Of a DNA stretch of 44,775 nt, positions 27,967 to 36,205 are shown one piece after another. Made by a program: the position numbers and the translations under genes. The DNA is taken from contig JAHFPH010000001.1 in the NCBI GenBank assembly GCA_023266845.1, positions 1-44,775 of the forward strand, given 5' to 3'. The notes under the pieces are model-generated. The model did no database searches, had not been told where the DNA came from, and saw nothing but the letters and a program-made list of their open reading frames with translations. This stretch comes from Rhodospirillaceae bacterium (lineage in GTDB: Bacteria > Pseudomonadota > Alphaproteobacteria > JAEULC01). Numbering within the stretch: the first letter of the stretch is position 1; the number at the start of each line of letters is the position of its first letter.

Positions 27967-29190
27967 ATGACCGGCATGCATCGCGTCGCGATCACGGGTC
28001 TCGGCTGCATCGCGGCCCCGGGCAACGACGTGCCGTCCTTCTGGGCGGCGCTCAAGGAAGGCCGCGGCGGCATCGGGCCGGTCGCTTCGGTGCCGCACGA
28101 CAAGCTCAACATCCGCATCGCCGCCGAGGTCAGGGATTTCGACCCGGCCAGGCATTTCGACGAGCGCAAGCTGATGCTGCTCGACCGCTTCTCGCAGTTC
28201 ACGCTCGTCGCCGCGCGCCAGGCGGTCGCCCAATCCGGGCTCGATTTCAAATCGGGGCTGGGGCGTGAAACGGCGGCGATCATCGGCACCGGCGCCGGCG
28301 GCATGAATACGATCGAGGACGCCTATACGCGGCTGTTCGGCGGCAACGGCGGCTCGTCGCGCCAGATTCCGCTGACCATTCCGCGCCTGATGATCAGCGC
28401 TGCCTCGAGCCACGTGACCATGGAATTCGGCATCACCGGCCCGTCCTTCGCGGTGTCCAGCGCCTGCTCCTCGGCCAACCACGCGCTCGGCGAGGCGTTC
28501 TGGATGGTGAAATCCGGCCGCGCCCGCGCCGCGGTGTGCGGCGGATCCGAGGCCTGCATCACGTTCGGCACGATGAAGGCATGGGAGGCGCTGCGCGTGC
28601 TGGCGCCCGATGCCTGCCGGCCGTTCAGCGGCGGGCGCAAGGGCATGGTGCTGGGCGAGGGCGCGGCGGTCGCGGTGCTGGAACGGCTGGACGAAGCCAA
28701 GGCGCGCGGCGCCGCGATCATCGCCGAGCTCGCGGGCTTCGGCATGACCGCCGACGCGGGCGACATCGTGCAGCCGTCCGAACAGGGTGCGTCCGACGCG
28801 ATGAACCTGGCGCTCAAGGACGGCGGCCTGAAGCCCGAGGAGATCGGCTATGTCAACGCGCATGGCACCGGCACGCTGGCCAACGACGCGACCGAGACCC
28901 GTGCATTGAAGCGCACGTTCGGCGCGCATGCCGCCAAGCTGATGGTGTCGTCCACCAAGTCGATGCACGGCCACACGCTGGGCGCGGCCGGGGCGGTGGA
29001 GCTGGTGGCGGCGGCGATGGCGCTGAAGGACGGCGTGGCGCCGCCCACGGCGAATTACCAGCGGCCCGACCCGGCTTGCGACCTGGATTACGTGCCCAAC
29101 ACCGCGCGCCAAGCGAAGATCGGCGCGGCGCTGTCCAATTCCTTCGCGTTCGGCGGACTCAACGCGGTGCTGGCGCTGCGCGCGGTTTGA
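27967..29190 (+). CDS. Beta-ketoacyl-ACP synthase (FabF/KAS II-like)
   Basis: This 407-residue condensing enzyme extends an acyl chain by decarboxylative Claisen condensation on the adjacent carrier protein. The thiolase-fold residues are complete: nucleophile C167 in VSSACSSANHALGEA, H299 in NAHGTGTLANDATE, and K331 with H336 in KSMHGHTLGAAGAVELV. The N-terminus RVAITGLGCIAAPGND is typical. It sits seven bases after the ACP gene. Overall it looks like the FabF-like enzymes that serve specialised lipids or polyketides (NodE, lipid A very-long-chain acyl or aryl-polyene types) as much as housekeeping FabF; which one cannot be decided. A hairpin terminator follows at 29199-29224. Confidence 0.93.
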   Translation: MTGMHRVAITGLGCIAAPGNDVPSFWAALKEGRGGIGPVASVPHDKLNIRIAAEVRDFDPARHFDERKLMLLDRFSQFTLVAARQAVAQSGLDFKSGLGRETAAIIGTGAGGMNTIEDAYTRLFGGNGGSSRQIPLTIPRLMISAASSHVTMEFGITGPSFAVSSACSSANHALGEAFWMVKSGRARAAVCGGSEACITFGTMKAWEALRVLAPDACRPFSGGRKGMVLGEGAAVAVLERLDEAKARGAAIIAELAGFGMTADAGDIVQPSEQGASDAMNLALKDGGLKPEEIGYVNAHGTGTLANDATETRALKRTFGAHAAKLMVSSTKSMHGHTLGAAGAVELVAAAMALKDGVAPPTANYQRPDPACDLDYVPNTARQAKIGAALSNSFAFGGLNAVLALRAV

Positions 29191-29198
29191 AAACGAAA

Positions 29199-29224
29199 CG
29201 CCCGCGATCTTTCGACCGCGGGCG
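29199..29224. terminator. Bidirectional terminator between convergent genes
   Basis: A perfect stem, CGCCCGCG (29199-29206) with CGCGGGCG (29217-29224), and a 10-base loop lie between the ketosynthase and the glycine-zipper gene. On the minus strand it is followed by TTTCGTTTTC, so it suits the minus-strand gene best. Confidence 0.7.
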
Positions 29225-29256
29225 CTTCCAGGAAAAAACGAAACGTTAGGCGCGGG

Positions 29257-29862
29257 TCAATTGACTTCACGCCAAGTGCCGTCCGGCTGGCGGCAGGCCG
29301 TGCCGGTGGACGTGTAGTTCTGGCCGCCGATATTCGTCGTCTTGGTGAACTGGCGGCAATAGCTGGTGTCGTAGGCCTGCTGCGGCGCGGGCTGCTGGTA
29401 GTAGCCCTGCGGCGCCGGCTGAGCCGGCTGATAGGCCGGTTGCGCGGGTTGATAACCCGGAGGCGGCGCCTGATAGGCCTGCGGCTGCTGCTGGTACGGA
29501 TCGGGCGGCGGCGCATAGGCCGGCTGTCCATAGCCAGGCGTCGGCTGATAGCCCGGGGGCGGCGGCGCATAGGCCGGCTGGCCGTAACCCGGCGGTGGCG
29601 GGGGTGGCGGCGCGTAGCTCGACTGCGGCGGCGGATCGTCCTGCCTGCCGATCAGATGGCCGCTCAGCGCGCCCACGCCCAGGCCCAGAATGCCGCCCAC
29701 GGCTGCGCCCTTGGCGCCGCCCAGGCCATAGCCGATGCCGGCGCCGGCGGCGCCGCCGACTCCGGTGCCCAAAAGCGTGCTGTCCTGCGCGCGCGCCTGG
29801 CCGGCTGCCGCGACGAACGCGGCGACCGCTAGAGCCGCGAAAATCCTGGACAAGCTGGTCAT
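29257..29862 (-). CDS. Secreted glycine-zipper protein with Pro/Tyr/Gln-rich repeats
   Basis: This 201-residue envelope protein has a signal peptide MTSLSRIFAALAVAAFVAAA with cleavage near ARA-Q. A glycine-zipper segment follows (about 30-70, GVGGAAGAGIGYGLGGAKGA) that could span or insert into a membrane, as in outer-membrane lipoproteins of the SlyB/Rick_17kDa type. Next is a long disordered region of GYGQPAYAPPP-like and YQPAQPA repeats (about 75-165). The C-terminal module has two Cys (SYCRQFTKT and GTACRQPDGTWREVN), likely disulfide-bonded; the same ending occurs in RT0821/Lpp0805-type surface proteins. The start at 29862 has GGAGGAGGT upstream. No lipobox Cys is seen. Function unknown. 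Confidence 0.85.
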   Translation of the reverse strand: MTSLSRIFAALAVAAFVAAAGQARAQDSTLLGTGVGGAAGAGIGYGLGGAKGAAVGGILGLGVGALSGHLIGRQDDPPPQSSYAPPPPPPPGYGQPAYAPPPPGYQPTPGYGQPAYAPPPDPYQQQPQAYQAPPPGYQPAQPAYQPAQPAPQGYYQQPAPQQAYDTSYCRQFTKTTNIGGQNYTSTGTACRQPDGTWREVN

Positions 29863-30084
29863 CGTAACCTCCTCCACCCCAGGCAAAATCCCCGATCTTA
29901 ATATTGTAACCGAATATGGCCGATTTAGGGAGTGACCTGGATCATACCATCCAAGACCCGCGCGAAAGCGTGGGAATCCGGCGGAATCGACGCGGGGCGG
30001 CGTTTTTGTCATGATTGCGGCGGACCGGACGCGCAGCCATTTCGGCGGCGCTTATCCGGCGGGGGCGATAAGGGAGCCAATCAG

Positions 30085-31095
30085 ATGATCACTAGGCGGC
30101 ATTGCGCGGTTACCGCGCTGCTGGCGGCGGGCGTATTGGCGCAGGGCCAATGGGCTGCGGCGCAGGAATTCGTGCCCGCGGTCGTGTTCGACATGGGCGG
30201 CAAATTCGACAAATCCTTCAACGAGGCCGCGTATAACGGCGCGGAGAAATTCAAGAAGGACAGCGGCATCGCGTATCGCGATTTCGAGGTGACGAACGAA
30301 GCGCAACGCGAGCAGGCCTTGCGCAACACCGCGCGGCGCGGCGCCTCGATCATCATCGCCATGGGCTTCGCCCAGGCCACGCCGCTGCTGACCGTCGCCA
30401 AGGAATTCCCGACCATCAAGTTCACCATCATCGATGCCGAGGTCGACCTGCCGAACGTCCAATCGGTGAAATTCAAGGAAGAGGAAGGCTCGTACCTCGT
30501 CGGCATGCTGGCGGCGCTGTCGTCCAAAACCGGCAAGGTCGGCTTCGTCGGCGGCATGGACATTCCGCTGATCCGTGCCTTCGCCTGCGGCTATGGCCAG
30601 GGCGCCAAGGCCGTGAACGCCAAGGTCGAGGTGTTCCAGAACATGACCGGCACCACGCCGGCCGCGTGGAACGACCCGACCAAGGGCGGCGAGCTCGCGC
30701 GCAGCCAGTTTGATCGCGGCGCCGACGTGGTGTACGCGGCGGCGGGCGCCACGGGCCTGGGCGTGCTGCAGGCCGCCAAGGACCTCGGCAAGCTTTCGAT
30801 CGGCGTCGACAGCAACCAAAACCATCTGCATCCCGGCTCGGTGCTGACCTCGATGACCAAGCGCGTCGACGTGGCGGTGTACGACGCGTTCAAGACCGCC
30901 AAGGACGGCTCGTGGAAGCCGGGCTTGAAGGTGCTGGGTCTGGCCGAGCAGGGCGTGGGCTGGGCGCTGGACGACAACAACCGCAAGCTGGTCTCGGCCG
31001 ACGCCGAGGCGAAGCTCAAGGCCGCCGAAGCCGACATCAAGGCGGGCAAGATCAAGGTGGTGGACTACCGCGCCGCCAATTCCTGCCCGAACTGA
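30085..31095 (+). CDS. BMP family nucleoside-binding protein of an ABC importer
   Basis: This 336-residue periplasmic receptor of the BMP/Med/PnrA family binds purine nucleosides for ABC import. The signal peptide MITRRHCAVTALLAAGVLAQ is cut near AAAQ. The mature start FVPAVVFDMGGKFDKSFNEA is the family hallmark; later segments include EEEGSYLVGMLAALSSKTGK, GFVGGMDIPLIRAFACGY and YAAAGATGLGVLQAAKD. The start at 30085 is backed by AAGGGAG upstream. It is first in an eight-gene operon: 22 bases precede the ATPase gene, and a purine nucleoside phosphorylase is fifth, strongly supporting nucleosides as substrate. It diverges from the glycine-zipper gene, with 222 bases between. Confidence 0.94.
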   Translation: MITRRHCAVTALLAAGVLAQGQWAAAQEFVPAVVFDMGGKFDKSFNEAAYNGAEKFKKDSGIAYRDFEVTNEAQREQALRNTARRGASIIIAMGFAQATPLLTVAKEFPTIKFTIIDAEVDLPNVQSVKFKEEEGSYLVGMLAALSSKTGKVGFVGGMDIPLIRAFACGYGQGAKAVNAKVEVFQNMTGTTPAAWNDPTKGGELARSQFDRGADVVYAAAGATGLGVLQAAKDLGKLSIGVDSNQNHLHPGSVLTSMTKRVDVAVYDAFKTAKDGSWKPGLKVLGLAEQGVGWALDDNNRKLVSADAEAKLKAAEADIKAGKIKVVDYRAANSCPN

Positions 31096-31117
31096 TCTTA
31101 AGGGCGGAGCCAGGCCG

Positions 31118-32680
31118 GTGACGGCCAACGGGGCTCAGGCGCCGGCGGTGAGACCGCCGGCGATCGAGCTCAAGAACATCGACAAGCGGTTTGGCCCGGT
31201 TCACGCGAACCGGGCCATTTCGCTATCGGTTCCCGCCGGCACGATCCACGGCATCGTCGGCGAGAACGGCGCCGGCAAATCCACCCTGATGAGCATCCTG
31301 TACGGCTATTACCAGGCCGATTCGGGAGAAATCTGGGTGGACGGCAAGCTCACCAAAATCGACGATCCGGGCGACGCGATCGCGGCCGGCATCGGCATGG
31401 TGCACCAGCATTTCATGCTGGTGGACACGTTCACGGTGCTGGAGAACGTGGTGCTGGGCGTGGAGGGCGGGTTGCTGCTGCGCGCGGGCATGGACAAGGC
31501 GCGCAAGGAACTGAAGCGCCTGGAACGGGAATACAAGCTCGAAGTCGATATCGACGCGGTGGTCGGCGACCTGTCGGTCGGCCTGCGCCAGCGCATCGAG
31601 ATCCTGAAGGCGCTGTTTCGCGGCGCCAATGTACTGATCCTGGACGAGCCGACCGGCGTGCTGACGCCGGCCGAAGCCGACCATCTGTTCCGCATCCTGC
31701 GCGTGCTGAAGCAGGAAGGCAAAACCGCGATCCTCATCACCCACAAGCTGCGCGAGGTGATGGCGGCGACCGACAACGTGTCGGTGATGCGCCGGGGCGA
31801 AATCGTGGGCTCGGTCAGGACCGCCGACACCAGCCCGCCGCAACTGGCCGAGATGATGGTGGGCAGGAAGGTGCTGCTGCGAGTCGAACGCAGACCGGCC
31901 AAGCCCGGCCGCACGGTGCTCGAGGTCGACGGCCTGGCGGTCATCGACGGCCACGGCGTCGAACGCGTGAAGGGCGTGTCGTTCCAGGTCCGCGCGGGCG
32001 AAGTGGTGGGTATCGCCGGCGTCGCCGGCAACGGGCAGAGCGAGCTGATCGAGACCATCGCCGGCATGCGCGCGCCGAGCGGCGGGCGCATTCTTTTGAA
32101 CGACAGGGAAATCTCGTCGCCGAAATCGCACCTCAGCCCGCGCGACTTGCGCGGCCTGAGGCTGGCGCATATTCCCGAGGACCGCCTGCGCATGGGGCTG
32201 ATCGCGCCCTTCGCCGCGCATGACAGCGCGATCCTGGGCCAGCAGGGGCGCGACGTGTACAATCGGAACCTGATGCTGAATCAAGGCGCGATCGTCACGT
32301 CCTGCGCCGACAACATGCAGCGCTACGACGTGCGCCCCAGCGACCCCAAGCTCGCCAGCATCAATTTTTCCGGCGGCAACCAGCAGAAAATCGTGCTGGC
32401 GCGCGAAATCGAGGTCGATCCCGAAATGCTGCTGGTCGGCCAGCCGACGCGCGGCGTCGATATCGGCGCGATCGAGTTCATCCATCGCCGCGTGCTGGAA
32501 TTGCGCGACGCCGGCAAGGCGATCCTCTTGGTCTCGGTCGAGCTTGACGAGATCATGGGCCTGGCCGACCGCATTTTGGTGATGAACGAGGGCCGCGTGG
32601 TCGGCGAGCTCAAGTCCGAAGACGCCGACGAGAACAAGCTGGGCCTGCTGATGGCCGGCATTTCCAGCAAGGCAGCCTGA
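31118..32680 (+). CDS. Nucleoside ABC importer, double ATPase subunit
   Basis: This 520-residue protein carries two ABC ATPase domains, the layout of the sugar/nucleoside class (RbsA, NupA, YufO). Domain 1 has Walker A GENGAGKST, signature LSVGLRQR and Walker B VLILDEPTGVLTP. Domain 2 has the altered P-loop GVAGNGQSEL, signature FSGGNQQK and LLVGQPTRGVDIGA. That altered second site is normal for the family, so one catalytic site per protein is expected. The start is a GTG at 31118 with GGAGCCAGG upstream. Seven bases separate it from the first permease gene. It energises uptake through the two permeases that follow. Confidence 0.95.
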   Translation: MTANGAQAPAVRPPAIELKNIDKRFGPVHANRAISLSVPAGTIHGIVGENGAGKSTLMSILYGYYQADSGEIWVDGKLTKIDDPGDAIAAGIGMVHQHFMLVDTFTVLENVVLGVEGGLLLRAGMDKARKELKRLEREYKLEVDIDAVVGDLSVGLRQRIEILKALFRGANVLILDEPTGVLTPAEADHLFRILRVLKQEGKTAILITHKLREVMAATDNVSVMRRGEIVGSVRTADTSPPQLAEMMVGRKVLLRVERRPAKPGRTVLEVDGLAVIDGHGVERVKGVSFQVRAGEVVGIAGVAGNGQSELIETIAGMRAPSGGRILLNDREISSPKSHLSPRDLRGLRLAHIPEDRLRMGLIAPFAAHDSAILGQQGRDVYNRNLMLNQGAIVTSCADNMQRYDVRPSDPKLASINFSGGNQQKIVLAREIEVDPEMLLVGQPTRGVDIGAIEFIHRRVLELRDAGKAILLVSVELDEIMGLADRILVMNEGRVVGELKSEDADENKLGLLMAGISSKAA

Positions 32681-32687
32681 GGCGCGC

Positions 32688-33806
32688 ATGGCCGCGTCGC
32701 GCGACACGCCCGCCTGGGTCGATCTGGTGTTGTTGCCGGCGCTCAACCTGGCGGCCGCCTTCGTGGTGGCGGGGCTGGTGATCCTGGTCCTGGGCGAGAA
32801 CCCAGTGAAGGCGATGGGAATTCTGTTCTACGGCGCCTTCGGCTACGGCGAGGCGGTCGGCTTCACCCTTTATTACGCCACCAGCTTCGTGTTCGCGGGT
32901 CTGGCCGTGGCGGTCGCGTTCCATGCCGGGTTGTTCAATATCGGCGGCGAGGGCCAGGCCTATCTCGGCGGGCTGGGCGCGGGGCTGGTGTGCCTGTTCC
33001 TCGGCGGCTTGCCGCCGATCCTGGTGGTGCCGCTGGCGATGGTCGCCTCGGCGCTGTTCGGCGCGGCCTGGGCCTATATCCCCGGCTATCTGCAGGCCCG
33101 GCGCGGCAGCCATATCGTCATCACCACGATCATGTTCAATTTCATCGCCGCCGCGCTGATGACCCATCTGATGGTCAACGTGCTGATCAAGCCTGGCCAG
33201 CAATCGCCCGAAAGCCGCGAGTTCGACCCCGGCACCTGGATGCCTTTTGTCCACGAGCTCGCCGCCAAGTTCGCCATCGCCGTCGCCAAGTCGCCGCTGA
33301 ATCTATCGATCGTGTTGGCAATCGCGGTGTCGATTTTCGTGTGGCTGTTCCTGTGGCGCACGCGCTGGGGCTATGCGCTGCGCGTCGTGGGCCACAACGA
33401 GACGGCGGCGGTCTATGGCGGCATCGCGCCGGCCAAGGTGATCATCGGCGCGATGGCGCTGTCCGGGGCGCTGGCGGGGCTGGTGGGCGTCAACGAGATC
33501 ATGGGCGTGCAGCACCGGCTGATCCTGAATTTCACCGGCGGCGTGGGCTATGTGGGCATCGCGGTGGCGCTGATGGGCCGCAACCATCCGATCGGCATCG
33601 CGTTGGCGGCGCTGCTGTTCGGCGCGCTTTACCAGGGCGGGACCGAGCTCAGTTTCGACATGCCGAAGCTGACCAAGGAAGTGGTCGTCGTGATCCAGGG
33701 CCTGGTGATCCTGTTCTGCGGCGCGTTCGAGGGCATGTTCCGCCCGCAAATCCTGGCCATGCTGCGCCGCCGGCGCCTGCAGGCGGCCGCGGCCGCGGGG
33801 GCGTGA
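32688..33806 (+). CDS. Nucleoside ABC importer permease 1 (BPD_transp_2)
   Basis: This 372-residue integral membrane permease is of the branched-chain/sugar type used with BMP receptors (NupB/YufP-like). Hydrophobic helices occur throughout (e.g. about 20-42, 62-82, 95-120 and 200-225). FHAGLFNIGGEGQAYLGGLG and GYLQARRGSHIVITTIMFNF are conserved family segments that contact the ATPase and form the pore. It pairs with the next gene as a heterodimer. The ATG at 32688 follows the ATPase stop by seven bases. The C-terminal tail (LRRRRLQAAAAAGA) is a basic extension. Confidence 0.94.
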   Translation: MAASRDTPAWVDLVLLPALNLAAAFVVAGLVILVLGENPVKAMGILFYGAFGYGEAVGFTLYYATSFVFAGLAVAVAFHAGLFNIGGEGQAYLGGLGAGLVCLFLGGLPPILVVPLAMVASALFGAAWAYIPGYLQARRGSHIVITTIMFNFIAAALMTHLMVNVLIKPGQQSPESREFDPGTWMPFVHELAAKFAIAVAKSPLNLSIVLAIAVSIFVWLFLWRTRWGYALRVVGHNETAAVYGGIAPAKVIIGAMALSGALAGLVGVNEIMGVQHRLILNFTGGVGYVGIAVALMGRNHPIGIALAALLFGALYQGGTELSFDMPKLTKEVVVVIQGLVILFCGAFEGMFRPQILAMLRRRRLQAAAAAGA

Positions 33807-33811
33807 GCGCC

Positions 33812-34783
33812 ATGTCGGACTGGCTGCTTCTGATTCTGACCATGATCGACGCCACGGTGCGCGTGGCCACACCTCTTGTATTGGCGGCTCTGGCGGGATT
33901 GTTCTCGGAACGCTCGGGCATCGTCGATGTCGGCCTGGAGGGCAAGATGCTGGGCGCGGCGTTCGCCGCCGCCGCCGTGGCCTATGTCACCGGCTCGCCG
34001 TGGCTGGGCCTCGTGGCGGCCATCGCCGCGGCCACGGCGCTGGCGATGGTGCACGGGCTTGCCTGCATCACCTTCAACGGCAACCAAGTCGTTTCGGGCA
34101 TGGCGCTGAACATATTGATGGCCGGGCTTGCGCCGACGCTCGCCTTCGCCTGGTTCAGCCAGGGCGGGCAGACGCCGCTGCTCGGCCCCGGCCGGCGGTT
34201 CGAGCCGATCGCGTTGCCCTTCGCCGACGCCTTCGCGCAGATTCCGGTGCTGGGTGAGATTTACGGGCGCATCACCGGCCACAACATCCTGGTCTACGCC
34301 GCCGCCGTTTCGGTGCCGCTGGTCGCCTGGGTGATCTATCGCACGCGCTTCGGGCTGCGCCTGCGCGCGGTCGGCGAGAATCCCTCGGCGGTGGACACGG
34401 CCGGCATCTTCGTCGGCGCGCTGCGCTATCGCGCGCTGTTGTGTAACGGATTGCTATGCGGACTGGCGGGCGCGTATCTGTCCACCGCCCACGGCGCGGG
34501 CTTCGTGCGCGACATGACCGCGGGCAAGGGATATCTGGCGCTGGCCGCGCTGATCTTCGGCAAATGGAAGCCCTTGCCCACGCTGCTCGCCTGCCTGTTG
34601 TTCGCTTTCACGGATGCGCTGCAGGCGCGCTTGCAGGGCGTGTCGCTGCCGGTGTTGGGCCAGGTGCCGGTGCAGGCGATCCAGGCTTTGCCGTATCTCT
34701 TGACCGTGCTGCTGCTGGCCGGGTTCGTGGGCCGCGCCATGGCGCCCAGGGCGATCGGCATCCCGTATGTGAAAGAGCGATGA
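33812..34783 (+). CDS. Nucleoside ABC importer permease 2 (BPD_transp_2)
   Basis: The 323-residue second permease of the importer (NupC/YufQ-like). RVATPLVLAALAGLFSERSG followed by IVDVGLEGKMLGAAF is the classic N-terminal region. VHGLACITFNGNQVVSGMAL and LRLRAVGENPSAVDTAGI are conserved cytoplasmic loops. About nine hydrophobic segments are visible. The start is ATG at 33812; a GTG at 33803 overlapping the previous stop would add three residues. Its TGA overlaps the phosphorylase ATG, so import and phosphorolysis are translationally coupled. Confidence 0.94.
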   Translation: MSDWLLLILTMIDATVRVATPLVLAALAGLFSERSGIVDVGLEGKMLGAAFAAAAVAYVTGSPWLGLVAAIAAATALAMVHGLACITFNGNQVVSGMALNILMAGLAPTLAFAWFSQGGQTPLLGPGRRFEPIALPFADAFAQIPVLGEIYGRITGHNILVYAAAVSVPLVAWVIYRTRFGLRLRAVGENPSAVDTAGIFVGALRYRALLCNGLLCGLAGAYLSTAHGAGFVRDMTAGKGYLALAALIFGKWKPLPTLLACLLFAFTDALQARLQGVSLPVLGQVPVQAIQALPYLLTVLLLAGFVGRAMAPRAIGIPYVKER

Positions 34784-35610
34784 GCCGCGCAGCGCTCGAC
34801 GCGGCGGTCGCGGCGGTGCGTTCGCGGTCGGGCGGACGGTCGCCCAAGCTCGGCATCGTGATCGGCTCGGGCCTGGGTGCCGCGACCGGGCGCATAGCCG
34901 ACGTCACGCGGATCCCCTTCGGCGAGATTCCCGGATTTCCCGTCTCCAGCGTTCCGGGGCATGAAGGCGCGCTGCTGCTGGGCAAGCTCGGCGGCAAGCA
35001 GGTCGCGGTCCTGAGTGGCCGCGCCCATGCCTATGAAGGCCACGGGCCGGAGGCGATGCGTCTTCCCCTGCGCGCGTTGAAGGCGCTGGGCTGCCGCGCG
35101 GTGATTCTGATCTCCGCCGTGGGCTCGCTGAACCGCAAAATCCCGCCGGGACGCCTTGCGCTGGTCAGCGACCATGTCAACATGACGGGGTACGATCCGC
35201 TGACCGGGCCGAACGACGATTCGATCGGCCCGCGCTTTCCGGCGATGAACGCGGCCTACGATCCGGCCTTGCGCAAGCTGGCGCGAGGGGCGGCGAAGAA
35301 CATCAAGCTGAAGCTGGCGGAAGGCGTGACGGTGTTCCACGCCGGCCCCGGCTTCGAAACCCCGGCTGAGGTCCGCATCTACCGGAGGTTGGGCGGCGAT
35401 ATGGTGGGCATGTCGATGCCGCCCGAGACGGTGGTGGCGCGCCATTGCGGCCTAAGGGTGCTGGGCATCGGCGCGGTCACCAACATGGCGGCGGGGATCG
35501 GCGGCGCGGTGCCGAGCCACGCCGAGACGCTGAAACAGGGCGGGGCCATGAGCGCGGACCTTGCGCGGCTGCTCGCGGCGCTGCTGGAGGCCTGGAACGA
35601 TGCGGTTTAG
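34780..35610 (+). CDS. Purine nucleoside phosphorylase (trimeric type)
   Basis: The enzyme splits inosine, guanosine or related nucleosides with phosphate to base plus ribose 1-phosphate. The 276-residue protein has the phosphate site VIGSGLGA, the loop SVPGHEGALLLGKLGGK, LSGRAHAYEGHG, the base-binding FHAGPGFETPAEVR (usually GPSFETPAE; here Gly replaces Ser), VGMSMPPETVVARHCGLRVL and VTNMAAG, whose Asn contacts the purine. Methylthioadenosine phosphorylase is the alternative but is less likely beside a nucleoside importer. The ATG overlaps the permease stop by four bases, and its end overlaps the DUF1007 gene by eleven. Confidence 0.93.
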   Translation: MSRAALDAAVAAVRSRSGGRSPKLGIVIGSGLGAATGRIADVTRIPFGEIPGFPVSSVPGHEGALLLGKLGGKQVAVLSGRAHAYEGHGPEAMRLPLRALKALGCRAVILISAVGSLNRKIPPGRLALVSDHVNMTGYDPLTGPNDDSIGPRFPAMNAAYDPALRKLARGAAKNIKLKLAEGVTVFHAGPGFETPAEVRIYRRLGGDMVGMSMPPETVVARHCGLRVLGIGAVTNMAAGIGGAVPSHAETLKQGGAMSADLARLLAALLEAWNDAV

Positions 35611-36205
35611 CCGCCTGCCGGCGCTCGCGGTTTGCCTCGGGCTGTTGGGCGCGCCCGATGCCGCCCAAGCGCATCCGCATGTGTTCATCGACAACGTCGC
35701 CACTTTCGTGTTCGACCAGCGCGGCGTGGCGGCCATACGCCTGCGCTGGACCTTCGACGAGATCTTCAGCGCCAGCATCATTTCGCAGTTCGACCGGAAC
35801 AAGGACAAAAGCTTCGACGCCGAGGAGCTGAAGGCGCTCAAGGCCGGCGCTTTCGACAATTTGCAGAATTTCGGCTATTTCAGCCATATCGACGTCGACG
35901 ACAAGCCCGTGCCCACGAAGCGCGTGACCGGATTCAAGGCGGAAATCGTGAAGGACCAGCTGGTGTACGAATTCACCGTGCCGCTGGACGCCGCCGTCGA
36001 TCCGCGCCGCCAGCACCTGGTGGTCGGCATCTACGACCCGGAATATTTCGTCGACATCGACGTCGCCGGCAAGGATGCGGTGCGCTTCGAGGGCAATGCG
36101 GGAATATCCTGCACCGCGCCGGTGCTGGAAAATCCGCGCAAGCCGATCTATGGCGGCATGGTGTTTCCGGTCGAGCTGCACCTGACCTGCAAGGGCGCGC
36201 CGTGA
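35600..36205 (+). CDS. DUF1007 family periplasmic protein
   Basis: This 201-residue exported protein has the signal peptide MRFSRLPALAVCLGLLG, with cleavage near AQA. The mature protein starts with HPHVFIDNVATFVFD, the DUF1007 signature whose His pair may bind metal. It contains an EF-hand-like acidic loop, DRNKDKSFDAEE (residues about 67-78), a plausible calcium or metal site. DUF1007 proteins are almost always encoded next to NicO/RcnA-type metal exporters, as here, and probably assist them from the periplasm. It overlaps the phosphorylase end by eleven bases and the exporter start by four. Confidence 0.92.
   Translation: MRFSRLPALAVCLGLLGAPDAAQAHPHVFIDNVATFVFDQRGVAAIRLRWTFDEIFSASIISQFDRNKDKSFDAEELKALKAGAFDNLQNFGYFSHIDVDDKPVPTKRVTGFKAEIVKDQLVYEFTVPLDAAVDPRRQHLVVGIYDPEYFVDIDVAGKDAVRFEGNAGISCTAPVLENPRKPIYGGMVFPVELHLTCKGAP

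Noticed and set aside
29400-29620. Regularly repeated GC-rich units that could look like a CRISPR array
   Set aside because: The repeats are codon-level Pro/Tyr/Gln repeats in a secreted protein; unit length and spacing vary and no spacer pattern or cas gene exists.
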